NCBI GenBank assembly: GCA_040217155.1
Contig: JAVJNS010000011.1
Coordinates: 62,001 to 126,000, forward strand
Source of the DNA: Pelagibius sp040217155
GTDB lineage: Bacteria > Pseudomonadota > Alphaproteobacteria > Kiloniellales > Kiloniellaceae
Length of the DNA: 64,000 bases
Reading direction: 5' to 3'
Program-made: the position numbers and the translations under genes
Shown: one piece after another, positions 25,327 to 33,458 of the stretch
Layout of the letters: each line of letters begins with the position of its first letter
How positions within the stretch are numbered: the stretch's first letter is position 1
The notes under the pieces: model-generated
Told to the model about the DNA's origin: nothing
The model's database searches: none
What the model saw: only the letters and a program-made list of their open reading frames with translations

Positions 25327-25329
25327 GGA

Positions 25330-26007
25330 TCAGTCGTCGCTCTTGGATGAGGGAAGGGGGGCGGCCTTGGCTGCCTGGTCTTCAGTCTGGCTGTTCTCAG
25401 CTGCGTCGGGTGCCGGTCTGCGCGGCGGTTTGGGCCGGGGCGGAGAGACGATCTCGGCGACCCGCGACATGAAGCGCGGCGCGTCGCCCTCGGCCAGGGC
25501 CGGAATTTCCGCCGCCACGGCGCCCAGCAGCGTCTCCAGCCAGGCCCGGTCGGCCTTGGCGAAGTCGCTCAGCACGTGGCCGTGCACCAGTTCCTTGTGG
25601 CCCGGATGGCCGACGCCCAGGCGCACCCGCCAGAAATCCTTGCCGATGTGGGACTCGATGGAGCGGATGCCGTTGTGGCCGCCGTTGCCGCCGCCCTGCT
25701 TCACGCGCAGCTTGCCGGGCGCCAGGTCGATCTCGTCATAGATCACGATGACGTCTTCGGGCGTCAGCTTGAAAAAGCGCAGCGCCTCGCCGACCGCGCG
25801 GCCCGATTCGTTCATGTAGGTCTGCGGTTTCAGCGCCAGCACCTTCTCGCCGCCGAAGCGCCCCTCGGCACAGTCGGCCTGAAAGCGGCTGCGCCACGGC
25901 GAAAAGGAATGGCGGCGGACGATCTCGTCCACCGCCATGAAGCCGATGTTGTGCCGGTTGTCGGTGTAGCGGGGGCCCGGGTTGCCGAGCCCGGCTAGCA
26001 ACAGCAT
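25330..26007 (-). CDS. pth: Peptidyl-tRNA hydrolase
   Basis: A 225-aa Pth that releases peptides from peptidyl-tRNA. Catalytic His is in GNPGPRYTDNRHNIGFMAVD; also LKPQTYMNESGRAVGEAL and KQGGGNGGHNGIRSI. The core ends near residue 190 and a Pro/Lys/Ser-rich tail of 35 residues follows, a common alphaproteobacterial extension. The ATG at 26007 is preceded by AAGGGTGG; a GTG three codons upstream is an alternative. Lies between rplY and ychF. Confidence 0.95.
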   Translation of the reverse strand: MLLLAGLGNPGPRYTDNRHNIGFMAVDEIVRRHSFSPWRSRFQADCAEGRFGGEKVLALKPQTYMNESGRAVGEALRFFKLTPEDVIVIYDEIDLAPGKLRVKQGGGNGGHNGIRSIESHIGKDFWRVRLGVGHPGHKELVHGHVLSDFAKADRAWLETLLGAVAAEIPALAEGDAPRFMSRVAEIVSPPRPKPPRRPAPDAAENSQTEDQAAKAAPLPSSKSDD

Positions 26008-26031
26008 GCTGGCCACCCTTCGGGTCGGCTT

Positions 26032-26718
26032 TTAGTCCTCTTTGGACTCGTCCTCGCCGGAGGCTTCCGCATCCGTCTCGGCATCGTCCTCGCCTTCACT
26101 TTCACCTGCGCCTTCAGCCGCTTCCTGCTCTTCCGCGGCCTCGTCGCGCACCACGGTCGGGGCGGCGATGGTCGCGATGGTGAAGTCGCGGTCGGTGATG
26201 GTCGGGTGAACGCCGTCCGGCAGCTTCACCATGGAGATATGCACGCCGTCACCAATCTCCAGGCCGGAGAGGTCGACTTCGATGTGCTGCGGAATGGCGT
26301 CCGCGCGGCACACCAGTTCGATCTCGTGGCGCACCACGTTCAGCACGCCGCCCTCGCTGAGGCCCGGGCAGTTGTCCTCGTTGAGGAAGTGGACAGCGAC
26401 CTCGACGTGAACGGAGGTGGCGGCGGAAACGCGCAGGAAATCGATGTGGACCGGGAAATCCGATACCGGATCGAACTGCACGTCGCGGGCCAGCACGCGC
26501 TCGGCCTTGCCGTCGACCTTGACGTCGAAAAGGGTGGAAAAGAAACCGCCCTGGTGCAGCAGCTTGTTCAGCAGCCGCTCCTCGACGGACACCAGGCTGG
26601 GGTCCTTCTTCGCGCCGTAGATCACGCCGGGCACCTGCCCCGCGCGACGGGCGGCACGGGCTGGCCCCTTCCCGGCCCGTTCCCGCGCAGCCGCGGGCAA
26701 TTCAACAATGTCAGCCAT
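26032..26718 (-). CDS. rplY: 50S ribosomal protein L25 / Ctc
   Basis: A 228-aa two-domain L25 of the Ctc type. The N-terminal domain binds 5S rRNA (ELPAAARERAGKGPARAARR, VPGVIYGAKK, HIDFLRV); the C-terminal TL5 domain carries VHFLNEDNCPGLSEGGVLN. The last 45 residues are almost all Glu/Asp/Ala/Ser, an acidic tail. A 120-bp leader with a large inverted repeat separates it from prs. Part of the prs-rplY-pth-ychF operon. Confidence 0.95.
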   Translation of the reverse strand: MADIVELPAAARERAGKGPARAARRAGQVPGVIYGAKKDPSLVSVEERLLNKLLHQGGFFSTLFDVKVDGKAERVLARDVQFDPVSDFPVHIDFLRVSAATSVHVEVAVHFLNEDNCPGLSEGGVLNVVRHEIELVCRADAIPQHIEVDLSGLEIGDGVHISMVKLPDGVHPTITDRDFTIATIAAPTVVRDEAAEEQEAAEGAGESEGEDDAETDAEASGEDESKED

Positions 26719-26744
26719 TCTTCAACTCCTTCAAGAATGAAGCG

Positions 26745-26804
26745 GACGCCGGCCCTCTGCCGACCTCCGTCCTGCCCGACCCGGCCTCCAGGGGTGCCGG
26801 CGTC
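26745..26804 (-). promoter_or_regulatory. Long-range hairpin in the rplY leader
   Basis: GACGCCGGC (26745-26753) and GCCGGCGTC (26796-26804) are perfect 9-bp complementary arms around 42 nt of GC-rich sequence, located 27 bp upstream of the rplY start. It may be an mRNA leader structure or an intercistronic element; no T-tract follows. Confidence 0.4.
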
Positions 26805-26838
26805 GGAAAAGCTCCTACAGTTATGCGTCCCGGCCGCC

Positions 26839-27783
26839 TTACATGGCCGGAACGTTGAACAAACTCGAAACCGAGCGCTCGTCGCTGATGCGCTGCATGG
26901 CATCGCCGATCAGCGGGGCGATCGAAATCTGGCGGATGTTCTGGGCCACCCGCACGGCTTCGGTCGCCTGGATGCTGTCGGTCATGACCAGCTCCTCCAA
27001 AGGGGAGGACGACACCCTGGCCACGGCTCCGCCGGAGAGCACCCCGTGGGTGACGTAGGCGGACACGGCGGTGGCGCCGGCATTCTTCAGGGCGACAGCG
27101 GCATTACACAGTGTGCCGGCGGAATCGACGATGTCATCCACCAGGATGCAGCGCCGCCCCTTGACGTCGCCGATGATGTTCATCACCTCGGAGACCCCGG
27201 CACGTTCGCGGCGCTTATCGATGATCGCAAGGTCGGCGTCAAGCGGTTTGGCGATCGCCCGGGCGCGCACCACACCGCCTACGTCCGGGGAGACGATGGT
27301 CAGGTTCTCCTTGCCGTTGCGCTCCAGAATGTCCTTGGTGAACACCGGCGCGGCGTAGAGGTTGTCGGTCGGAATGTCGAAAAAGCCCTGAATCTGGCCG
27401 GCGTGAAGCTCCAGGGTCAGCACCCTGTCGGCCCCGGCCGAGGTCACCAGGTTGGCCACCAGCTTGGCCGAGATCGGCGTGCGGGGCGCCGATTTGCGGT
27501 CCTGCCGGGCGTAGCCGAAGTAGGGCAGAACCGCCGTAATCCGCCGTGCCGAGGCGCGTTTCAGGGCGTCCATGGCGACCAGCAGTTCCATGAGGTTGTC
27601 GTTGGCCGGGTAGGAGGTCGACTGAATGATGAAGACATCCTCGCCGCGCACGTTCTCGTGGATCTCGACGAAGATCTCCATATCCGAGAAGCGGCGCACG
27701 CTGGCCTTGGTCAATTCCAGGTTCAGAAAGGCGGAAATCGCCTCGGCCAGGGGCCGATTGCTGTTCCCGGTCATGATTTTCAT
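26839..27783 (-). CDS. prs: Ribose-phosphate pyrophosphokinase
   Basis: A 314-aa PRPP synthase, making PRPP from ribose-5-phosphate and ATP. Seen: NVRGEDVFIIQSTSYPANDNL, the flexible loop AYFGYARQDRK (here PYFGYARQDRKSAPRTPI), ELHAGQIQGFF, and the PRPP-binding CILVDDIVDSAGTL. ATG at 27783 gives the standard family length; a longer frame to 27816 has no support. First gene of the rplY-pth-ychF series. Confidence 0.97.
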   Translation of the reverse strand: MKIMTGNSNRPLAEAISAFLNLELTKASVRRFSDMEIFVEIHENVRGEDVFIIQSTSYPANDNLMELLVAMDALKRASARRITAVLPYFGYARQDRKSAPRTPISAKLVANLVTSAGADRVLTLELHAGQIQGFFDIPTDNLYAAPVFTKDILERNGKENLTIVSPDVGGVVRARAIAKPLDADLAIIDKRRERAGVSEVMNIIGDVKGRRCILVDDIVDSAGTLCNAAVALKNAGATAVSAYVTHGVLSGGAVARVSSSPLEELVMTDSIQATEAVRVAQNIRQISIAPLIGDAMQRISDERSVSSLFNVPAM

Positions 27784-28039
27784 GGCGGCATCCCTAGAGG
27801 CACTGGGCCCGTTCATTGCAGGGCGCGGACCATCGGGCGCGGCACATCGTCGACCGTCCGACCTTCCCCCTCGGGCCCAAGCGGGCGGACCATATCAATG
27901 CCTCCGGGCCCTGTAAACGGCCTTGGCGGGTCTTTGGCGGGAGTTTTTCGGGCGCCGACGCGAGGCCCTTCAAAGAGCGAATTATTGGAATTTCCCGCGT
28001 CGCAGGGGCATTTTGCCGGGAGAGCCCTTGTCAGCCGGC
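27784..28039. other. Intergenic region upstream of prs
   Basis: No gene is seen here. The prs leader is GC-rich with several CGGGC/GCCCG short inverted repeats; no convincing sigma-70 promoter could be picked out. Confidence 0.5.
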
Positions 28040-28108
28040 CTAGAGGAGCACGCAGGTCGCCAGTAGGCCCAGGCAGAGCAGCAGGACGAAGACGGTAAGG
28101 TGCGGCAT
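28040..28108 (-). CDS. Possible 22-aa hydrophobic peptide
   Basis: ATG to TAG encodes MPHLTVFVLLLCLGLLATCV followed by LL: a single short membrane-spanning helix with no charged residues. It starts 13 bp after the stop of the M24-like gene and could be co-transcribed. No clear ribosome binding site is present, and random hydrophobic ORFs of this size occur, so confidence is low. Confidence 0.35.
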   Translation of the reverse strand: MPHLTVFVLLLCLGLLATCVLL

Positions 28109-28121
28109 CTTCGGCGGGCCG

Positions 28122-29273
28122 CTAGCGGCTTTCCAGCTCCAGACCGGCCCGCGACAGTGGCTCTGCCGCGCCCTCGGTCACCAGGCTGGTGCGGCCCAGG
28201 GTCATGGCGACACCGTCCTGCGAGTTGAACAGGATCATGTGGCAGAAGATCGTCATGCCCGGCTCGAAGGCCACCGGATTGCCATGATAGAGCATCGGCC
28301 AGTCCATCCACACGGGGGCGAAGGTGGTGCCCTGGGAGTAGCCGCAGGCGTTCATGCGATGGGCCTGATAGCCGGCGGCATCCATCACGCGGGAATGGGC
28401 GTCGAAGGCCTCGCCGAAGGTCTTGCCCGGCCTGAGATTGTCTTCGACCGCCAGCAGGGCGTCCCGGGCCACGGCGTGCATCTCCCGATGCAGGGGCTGC
28501 GGCCCGCCGATGGGCAGGGTGCGCATCATGGCGGCGTGGTAGTGCCGGTAGGCGCCCGCCCATTCCAGGGTCAACTGGTCCTGCGGATCGAGATGGCGGC
28601 GCCCGGAATAGTAGCGGCACAGCAGCGCGCCGGGACCGGAGCCGATGATGAACTCGTTGCCCGGGTAGTCGCCGTCGGCGGCGAAGATGGCGCTGTGCAT
28701 GGCGGCCAGAACGTCGCCCTCGAAGGCCCCGGGCGCGGCGCAGTCCAAGGCGGCCTGCCAGGCGGCATCGGCCAGCCGGGCGGCTTCGCGGGCATGGGCG
28801 ATCTCGGCCGGGCTCTTCACCAGACGCAGGCGGCTGACCAGAAAGGAGGCGTCGTTCAGCGTACAGAAACCCTCCAGGGCGGCGTCGACCCGCTTACCGT
28901 TGGCGGCGGTCAGGCCATAGGCCTCGTACTCGACGCCGAGGTTTTTTCCGGCGCAGCCGGCCTCCTGCAGAACCGCGCGCAATTCCTGCGCCGGATCGAT
29001 GTCGGGTCCATCGACCCAGATGCGAATGTCGCCGATCATCGAGGTCTGCTGCGCCTGGCGCAGGTCCGGCGCGCGGGTCAGCAGGATCACCCGGCCGTCC
29101 GCGCCAAGATAGAGGCACTGGAAGAAGCAAAAGCCGAAGGTGTCGTAGCCGGTCAGGTAGTACATGGACTCCTGCCGGAAGATCAGCAGGCCATCGAGCC
29201 CGGCTTCGGCCAGCAGGCGGCAGGTCCGGTCGCGCCGTTCGGCGAGTTCGGCTTCACTGAAGTGCAAGGGCAT
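28122..29273 (-). CDS. M24 peptidase-like protein lacking metal ligands (DoeA-like)
   Basis: A 383-aa pita-bread protein with an N-terminal creatinase-type domain (LTGYDTFGFCFFQCLYLGADG) and a C-terminal M24 domain. The aminopeptidase P metal-binding positions are all changed: the first Asp is Glu (LTLEWAGAYRHYHAAMMRT), the second Asp is Ala, and the late Glu pair reads CHMILF and MTLGRT. This resembles creatinase and ectoine hydrolase DoeA, which share the arrangement E.AG.Y.RYH...RT and work without metal. The cell makes ectoine (cluster at 48-53 kb), so an amide hydrolase role is possible but unproven; it could be another non-metal C-N hydrolase. Confidence 0.8.
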   Translation of the reverse strand: MPLHFSEAELAERRDRTCRLLAEAGLDGLLIFRQESMYYLTGYDTFGFCFFQCLYLGADGRVILLTRAPDLRQAQQTSMIGDIRIWVDGPDIDPAQELRAVLQEAGCAGKNLGVEYEAYGLTAANGKRVDAALEGFCTLNDASFLVSRLRLVKSPAEIAHAREAARLADAAWQAALDCAAPGAFEGDVLAAMHSAIFAADGDYPGNEFIIGSGPGALLCRYYSGRRHLDPQDQLTLEWAGAYRHYHAAMMRTLPIGGPQPLHREMHAVARDALLAVEDNLRPGKTFGEAFDAHSRVMDAAGYQAHRMNACGYSQGTTFAPVWMDWPMLYHGNPVAFEPGMTIFCHMILFNSQDGVAMTLGRTSLVTEGAAEPLSRAGLELESR

Positions 29274-29294
29274 AAGCTCGGAGTCCGCGGGTTA

Positions 29295-29346
29295 GGGGTC
29301 AGGGGTCAGGGGACAGGGGACAGGGGACAGGGGACAGGGTTCAGGG
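29295..29346 (+). repeat. 7-bp periodic G-run repeat (G-quadruplex type)
   Basis: Six GGGG and two GGG runs are spaced exactly seven bases apart (starts 29295, 29302, 29309, 29316, 29323, 29330, 29337, 29344) with TCA or ACA loops. It lies between pgeF and the M24-like gene and overlaps the last codon and stop of pgeF. The G-rich strand is the template for both genes. Confidence 0.9.
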
Positions 29347-30108
29347 TTCCAGGTAGATGGCGGAGAGGCCGCGCCCGTAGTCGGGCTCCTGGCGCTGGCA
29401 GGCGCGGCGATAGCTGAAGAACCGCTGGTCCTCGGCGCAGGTATCGCAGGGCAGCGTCCGGATGTCGGTCAGGCCGGCCTTGCCCAGGCAGCGCGCCGCA
29501 TAGGCCTTCAGATCGAAGTGAAAGTGCCCCTGGCGCTTGCCCGGGCAGAAGAAGTCGTCGTTGCGCGGGTCCTGCTCCAGGAAGGGCGCGGGGAACTCCG
29601 GACCGACCTCGTAGGAACGCTGCGAAATGGCCGGGCCGATGCCGGCGGCGATGCGTCCGGGCTCGGCGCCGAGCCGGATCATGGCCGCCACCGTCGCCTG
29701 CAATACGCCGCCCAGCGCGCCCTTCCAGCCGGCATGGGCGGCCCCGACGACGCCGGCCTCGGCATCGGCCAGCAGCACCGGCACGCAGTCGGCGGTAAGG
29801 ATGCCGAGGGCGAGGCCGCGTTCGCGGGTCACCATGGCGTCGGCCTTGGGCGCCTCCCCGCGCGCCCAGGGCTTGCGCACTTCCACCACGTCGGGCGAGT
29901 GAAACTGATAGGCGGTGACCAGGCGCGCGCCTTCCAGATCCATCTCCGCCATGGCGCGGCGGCGGTTCTCGGTGACCTTGTCTTGGTCGTCGCCGGAGCC
30001 GTAGCCGCAATTGAGGCTGGAGAACAACCCTTCGCTGACGCCGCCGTCACGGCAGAAGAACCCGTGGCGCACGGTGGGCAGTTCGTTGAGCGGGCCGATG
30101 GTCAGCAT
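29341..30108 (-). CDS. pgeF: Peptidoglycan editing factor PgeF (laccase-domain protein)
   Basis: A 255-aa member of the YfiH/PgeF family, which prevents L-Ser misincorporation in peptidoglycan stem peptides and has multicopper-like ligand residues. Seen: LNCGYGSGDDQDKVTENRRR, VHTADC-type segment ILTADCVPVLLAD, VGAAHAGWKGALGGV and the terminal DTCAEDQRFFSYRRA. ATG at 30108. Its last bases lie inside a G-rich heptamer repeat. Confidence 0.92.
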   Translation of the reverse strand: MLTIGPLNELPTVRHGFFCRDGGVSEGLFSSLNCGYGSGDDQDKVTENRRRAMAEMDLEGARLVTAYQFHSPDVVEVRKPWARGEAPKADAMVTRERGLALGILTADCVPVLLADAEAGVVGAAHAGWKGALGGVLQATVAAMIRLGAEPGRIAAGIGPAISQRSYEVGPEFPAPFLEQDPRNDDFFCPGKRQGHFHFDLKAYAARCLGKAGLTDIRTLPCDTCAEDQRFFSYRRACQRQEPDYGRGLSAIYLEP

Positions 30109-30165
30109 GGCGGCGACTTTAACCGCGATTGCCGCGATTTCATAGGCCTTCGCAAGCGGGTGCCG

Positions 30166-30237
30166 CCCAGTCCGAGGCCCAGTCCGAGGCCCGGTCCGAT
30201 GCCCAGTACGAGACCCAGTCCGAGGCCCGGGCCAAGG
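30166..30237. repeat. Six-unit 12-bp tandem repeat upstream of pgeF
   Basis: Six consecutive 12-bp units based on CCCAGTCCGAGG (30166-30177 onward), the last being CCCGGGCCAAGG. It lies in the pgeF-midA intergenic region next to the dispersed element at 30271. Confidence 0.8.
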
Positions 30238-30270
30238 CCCGGCCCCGCCGGCGGCGCTTCACTCCCACGG

Positions 30271-30394
30271 GCGGCTTTGCGCCAATACCGGCGGGCGTCG
30301 GCAAGGCCATAGCGCCGCTATGCCCGGCGCCACCCCCCAAAGCGCCTGGGGCCGTGATACAAATCCGCGCCGCCAGCATGGTTCATTCTGGCTA
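30271..30394 (-). repeat. Dispersed structured element, copy 1
   Basis: About 120 bp, similar to 48218-48346 in the same orientation. Conserved blocks read in the minus sense: GCGGATTTGT.TCA, GGCGCCGGGCATAGCGGCGC and GCCCGCCGGTA.TGGCGC. CATAGC-GGC-GCTATG forms a hairpin, and a second short helix (CCCCA/TGGGG) occupies the place where the other copy has CCAA/TTGG. It begins at the stop codon of midA. Confidence 0.8.
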
Positions 30395-31489
30395 TGAAAG
30401 GCTCTCGAAGCCGGCCGGCGCCGCCGCCTCCCGCGGGGTCAGGGCCAGCGCCTTGAACAGGCTGCCCATCTGCGTTGGCTGGGTGAGCCGCTGCCGCGCC
30501 TTGGCGATGGCGGCGGCGGCGCCGGGCGCCGCCTCGGCGAGCTGGGCCGCGCGCAGCTCGATGCCGAGGGCCCCCAGGAAGGCGCCCTGTTCGACCGGCC
30601 CCCAGGCGGCACAGCCGGCGGTGACCGCGGCCTGGGCAAGGCTGGCAAAGTCGACATGGGCGGTCAGGTCGGCGTTGCCCGGCTCCTCCAGCACCTCCTG
30701 GCGGCGATGCTGGCGCAGCGCCTGCAGGGTCGGGCCGGGGCTCGGTCGCGCCGGACCGTAGTCGATGATCAGGGCGGCGCCCGGCTCGCGTGCCATGCGG
30801 TGGCCCAGGAAAGCGCAGGTGTTCAATGCGGCGGGGCAGATCTCGGCCAGGCTGCCTTCGGGGGCCTCGCGCAGTGGACCCGGGACGAGCAGTCGATTGG
30901 CCGGACTCGGCGCGGCCAGCGCGAAAGCGAGTTCGCCGGCCGGGGAGAGCACCACCAGACGCTCGGCCCAGCCGTCGCCGGTCTGCTCGAACTGGCGCAC
31001 CGGCAGAGCGTCGAAAAACTCGTTGGCGATCAGCAGCAGCGGGGCTTCCGGAATCTGCCCGACGTTGTCGCGCCAGGTGACGCGGTGGGCGCCCAAAGCT
31101 TCGCGTTGGCGCTCGCGCAGCGCCGGAGAAATCTCGACCAGTTGGATGTCGAGGGCATCGTGGAAGCCGGGGATCTGGCGGGTGGCGCGCAGGGCGTCGG
31201 CCATCAGCGTGCCGCGGCCGGGGCCGAGCTCGACCAACTGACAGGGCGCGGGCCGCCCCAGGCGTGCCCAGGTGTCGGCGCACCACACGCCGATCAGTTC
31301 GCCGAACATCTGGCTGACCTCCGGCGCGGTCACGAAGTCGCCGCCGGCCGCCGAGGGCGCGCCGAAAGGGTCGCCGCTCATGTAGTAGCCGCTCACGGGA
31401 TGGGTCAGCGCCTCGCCCATGAAATCGGCGACGGTCAGCGCGCCTTCGCGTTTAAGGCGCTGCACCAAGTGGTCGCGCAGTCGTTGCAT
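30392..31489 (-). CDS. SAM-dependent methyltransferase, MidA/NDUFAF7 family
   Basis: A 365-aa protein of the family whose mitochondrial members methylate an arginine of complex I subunit NDUFS2. Seen: ALTHPVSGYYMSGDPFGA, DFVTAPEVSQMFGELIG, the SAM loop VELGPGRGTLMADALR, and LLIANEFFDALPVRQF. It fits an organism with a full respiratory chain. Seven bases separate its start from the lgt stop; the dispersed element copy 1 follows its stop directly. Confidence 0.9.
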   Translation of the reverse strand: MQRLRDHLVQRLKREGALTVADFMGEALTHPVSGYYMSGDPFGAPSAAGGDFVTAPEVSQMFGELIGVWCADTWARLGRPAPCQLVELGPGRGTLMADALRATRQIPGFHDALDIQLVEISPALRERQREALGAHRVTWRDNVGQIPEAPLLLIANEFFDALPVRQFEQTGDGWAERLVVLSPAGELAFALAAPSPANRLLVPGPLREAPEGSLAEICPAALNTCAFLGHRMAREPGAALIIDYGPARPSPGPTLQALRQHRRQEVLEEPGNADLTAHVDFASLAQAAVTAGCAAWGPVEQGAFLGALGIELRAAQLAEAAPGAAAAIAKARQRLTQPTQMGSLFKALALTPREAAAPAGFESLS

Positions 31490-31495
31490 TGGGCG

Positions 31496-32341
31496 CTAGG
31501 CCTTGCGGCGTAGTGACCAGATTGTCAGTCCGATACCGATCAGGACCATGGGGATGGACAGGACCTGACCCATGGTGGTTCCCGGTAGCACGAACTGCAG
31601 GAAGGGGTCGGGCTCGCGGAAGAACTCCGCGGTGATGCGCGCCAGACCGTAGCCGATCATGAAGACGCCGGAGAGAAGGCCGGTGCGCTCCAGCGCGCCG
31701 CGCCGCACCATGATGTACAGCAGGATGAACAGCACCAGGCCCTCGAGCAGCGATTCGTAGAGTTGGCTCGGGTGGCGGGCGGCGGGGCCGGCCTGGGGAA
31801 AGATCATGGCCCAGGGAACCGCCGAGGAGTCGGTGGTACGGCCGTAGAGCTCACCGTTGATGAAGTTGGCGATGCGCCCGAGGAAAAGGCCGATGGGCGT
31901 GGCCGCGCCGACGATATCGGACAGCGTGAAGTAGCTGACGCCGCGGCTGCGGGCGAAGAGACCGATCGCCGTCAGCACGCCCAGCAGGCCGCCGTGGAAC
32001 GACATGCCGCCCTGCCAGATGAGGAGTATCTCGAGGGGATTTTGGAGGTAGTAGTCCGGCTTGTAGAAGAGCACGTAGCCGAGACGGCCGCCGAGCACCA
32101 CGCCCAGGGTCGCCCACAGCAGGAAGTCGTCGAAGTCGACCGGCTTCAGGCGCCGCGGCGGCAGCTTGGTCATCCAGCGGCAATAGAGCCAGGCGAGCAC
32201 CAGCCCGGTGATGTAGGCCAGCGCGTACCAGCGCACGTCGAAGATCCAGATCGAAAAGGCCACCGGATCGAAATTCGGATGCGTCAGGGCCATCACCATG
32301 TGGGCGGAATTGTCGGCGGCGGACTCGATCAAGGAAGCCAT
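31496..32341 (-). CDS. lgt: Prolipoprotein diacylglyceryl transferase
   Basis: A 281-aa inner-membrane enzyme with seven helices that adds diacylglycerol to the lipobox cysteine. Conserved: GVVLGGRLGYVLFY, GGMSFHGGLLGV, GRIANFINGELYGRTTD (Lgt signature) and HPSQLYESLLEG. Several Met codons lie near the N-terminus; the ATG at 32341 gives MASLIESAADNSAH before the core and a later start is possible. It sits six bases after rfaD. Confidence 0.95.
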   Translation of the reverse strand: MASLIESAADNSAHMVMALTHPNFDPVAFSIWIFDVRWYALAYITGLVLAWLYCRWMTKLPPRRLKPVDFDDFLLWATLGVVLGGRLGYVLFYKPDYYLQNPLEILLIWQGGMSFHGGLLGVLTAIGLFARSRGVSYFTLSDIVGAATPIGLFLGRIANFINGELYGRTTDSSAVPWAMIFPQAGPAARHPSQLYESLLEGLVLFILLYIMVRRGALERTGLLSGVFMIGYGLARITAEFFREPDPFLQFVLPGTTMGQVLSIPMVLIGIGLTIWSLRRKA

Positions 32342-32347
32342 GGAACC

Positions 32348-33346
32348 TCAGCAGTAGGGATCTGGATGGGTGAGAAAGTCTTTCACGTAGCGGGCGACGC
32401 CCTCTTCCAATTCGGTGAAGGGCTTGTCGTAGCCGGCGGCCCGCAGGCGCGCCATAGGCGCCTCCGTGAAGTACTGGTACTTGTCGCGGATCGCCTCGGG
32501 CGTCGGCACATAGCTGATGTTTTCCGGCCGCGCCATGGCGGCGAAGACGGCGCGCGCCAGATCGGCGAAGGAACGCGCCCTGCCGGTCCCGACATTGAAC
32601 AGACCGCTGACCGCGGGGTTGTCCAGCAGCCACAGCATGACGTCGACGCAGTCGCCGACCCAGATGAAGTCGCGCAGCTGGCCGCCGTCGGCGTAGTCAG
32701 GGTGGTGCGACTGGAACAGTTTGGCCGGCTCGCCGCTGGTCACCTGGCCGAAGAGATGCCAGGCGACGCTGGCCTGGCCGCCCTTGTGATACTCGTTGGG
32801 GCCGTAAACGTTGAAGAACTTCAACCCTGCCCACTGCGGCGGCGCGGCGCCTTCTTCGCCGGGATCTGTCGCGGCCAGGCGGCGCTGGACCCAGCGGTCG
32901 AAGAGGTGCTTGCTCCAGCCGTAGCCGTTGAGGGGCCGGAGGCGCGCCAGGGCGGCGCGCCCGGCATCGTCGTCGAAGCCTTGCGCACCATCGCCGTAGG
33001 TCGCCGCCGAGGAGGCGTAAATCAGCGGGATGGACTCGCGCGCGCAGTGGTCCCAGAACACCTTCGAGAGGCGGAAGTTGTTGGCCAGCAGCGCGTCGCC
33101 GTCGGTTTCCGTGGTCGCCGAGATGGCGCCCAGGTGGAACACGCCGCTCAGGCGTCCTTCGGCCCAGCGCAGGAACTCCGGCAGCTCTTCCGGCGGGATC
33201 ACGTCTTCGACCTCGTGGTGGGCCAGGTTGCGCCACTTGTCGCCCGTGCCCAGGCGGTCGCAGACGATCACCGCTTCGCCGCGCGCGCTGAGCGCCGCGA
33301 CCAGGTTGGAGCCGATAAAGCCGGCGCCGCCGGTAACCAGGAGCAT
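32348..33346 (-). CDS. rfaD: ADP-L-glycero-D-manno-heptose 6-epimerase
   Basis: A 332-aa short-chain dehydrogenase epimerase of the LPS core heptose pathway. The NAD loop is VTGGAGFIGSNLVAAL, and the catalytic SSAATYG and YGWSKHLFDRWV (YxxxK) are intact; FFNVYGPNEYHKG is family-typical. It implies heptose-containing LPS. Start ATG at 33346; it probably heads a rfaD-lgt-midA unit. Confidence 0.94.
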   Translation of the reverse strand: MLLVTGGAGFIGSNLVAALSARGEAVIVCDRLGTGDKWRNLAHHEVEDVIPPEELPEFLRWAEGRLSGVFHLGAISATTETDGDALLANNFRLSKVFWDHCARESIPLIYASSAATYGDGAQGFDDDAGRAALARLRPLNGYGWSKHLFDRWVQRRLAATDPGEEGAAPPQWAGLKFFNVYGPNEYHKGGQASVAWHLFGQVTSGEPAKLFQSHHPDYADGGQLRDFIWVGDCVDVMLWLLDNPAVSGLFNVGTGRARSFADLARAVFAAMARPENISYVPTPEAIRDKYQYFTEAPMARLRAAGYDKPFTELEEGVARYVKDFLTHPDPYC

Positions 33347-33458
33347 GCTGGAGTCCGTATCCTTGCTAGAGGCGCCCTCTCAGGGAGGCCGTGACGCTGG
33401 AGGCGCCTTCTTATAAAGGCCGTTTTGAAGCCGCCGCAACCCCGGGGCCCGGCGAACC

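Noticed and set aside
29295..29346. CRISPR-like spacing in the G-run array
   Set aside because: The repeat unit is 7 bp with 3-nt spacers and no cas gene is near; it is a simple tandem repeat.
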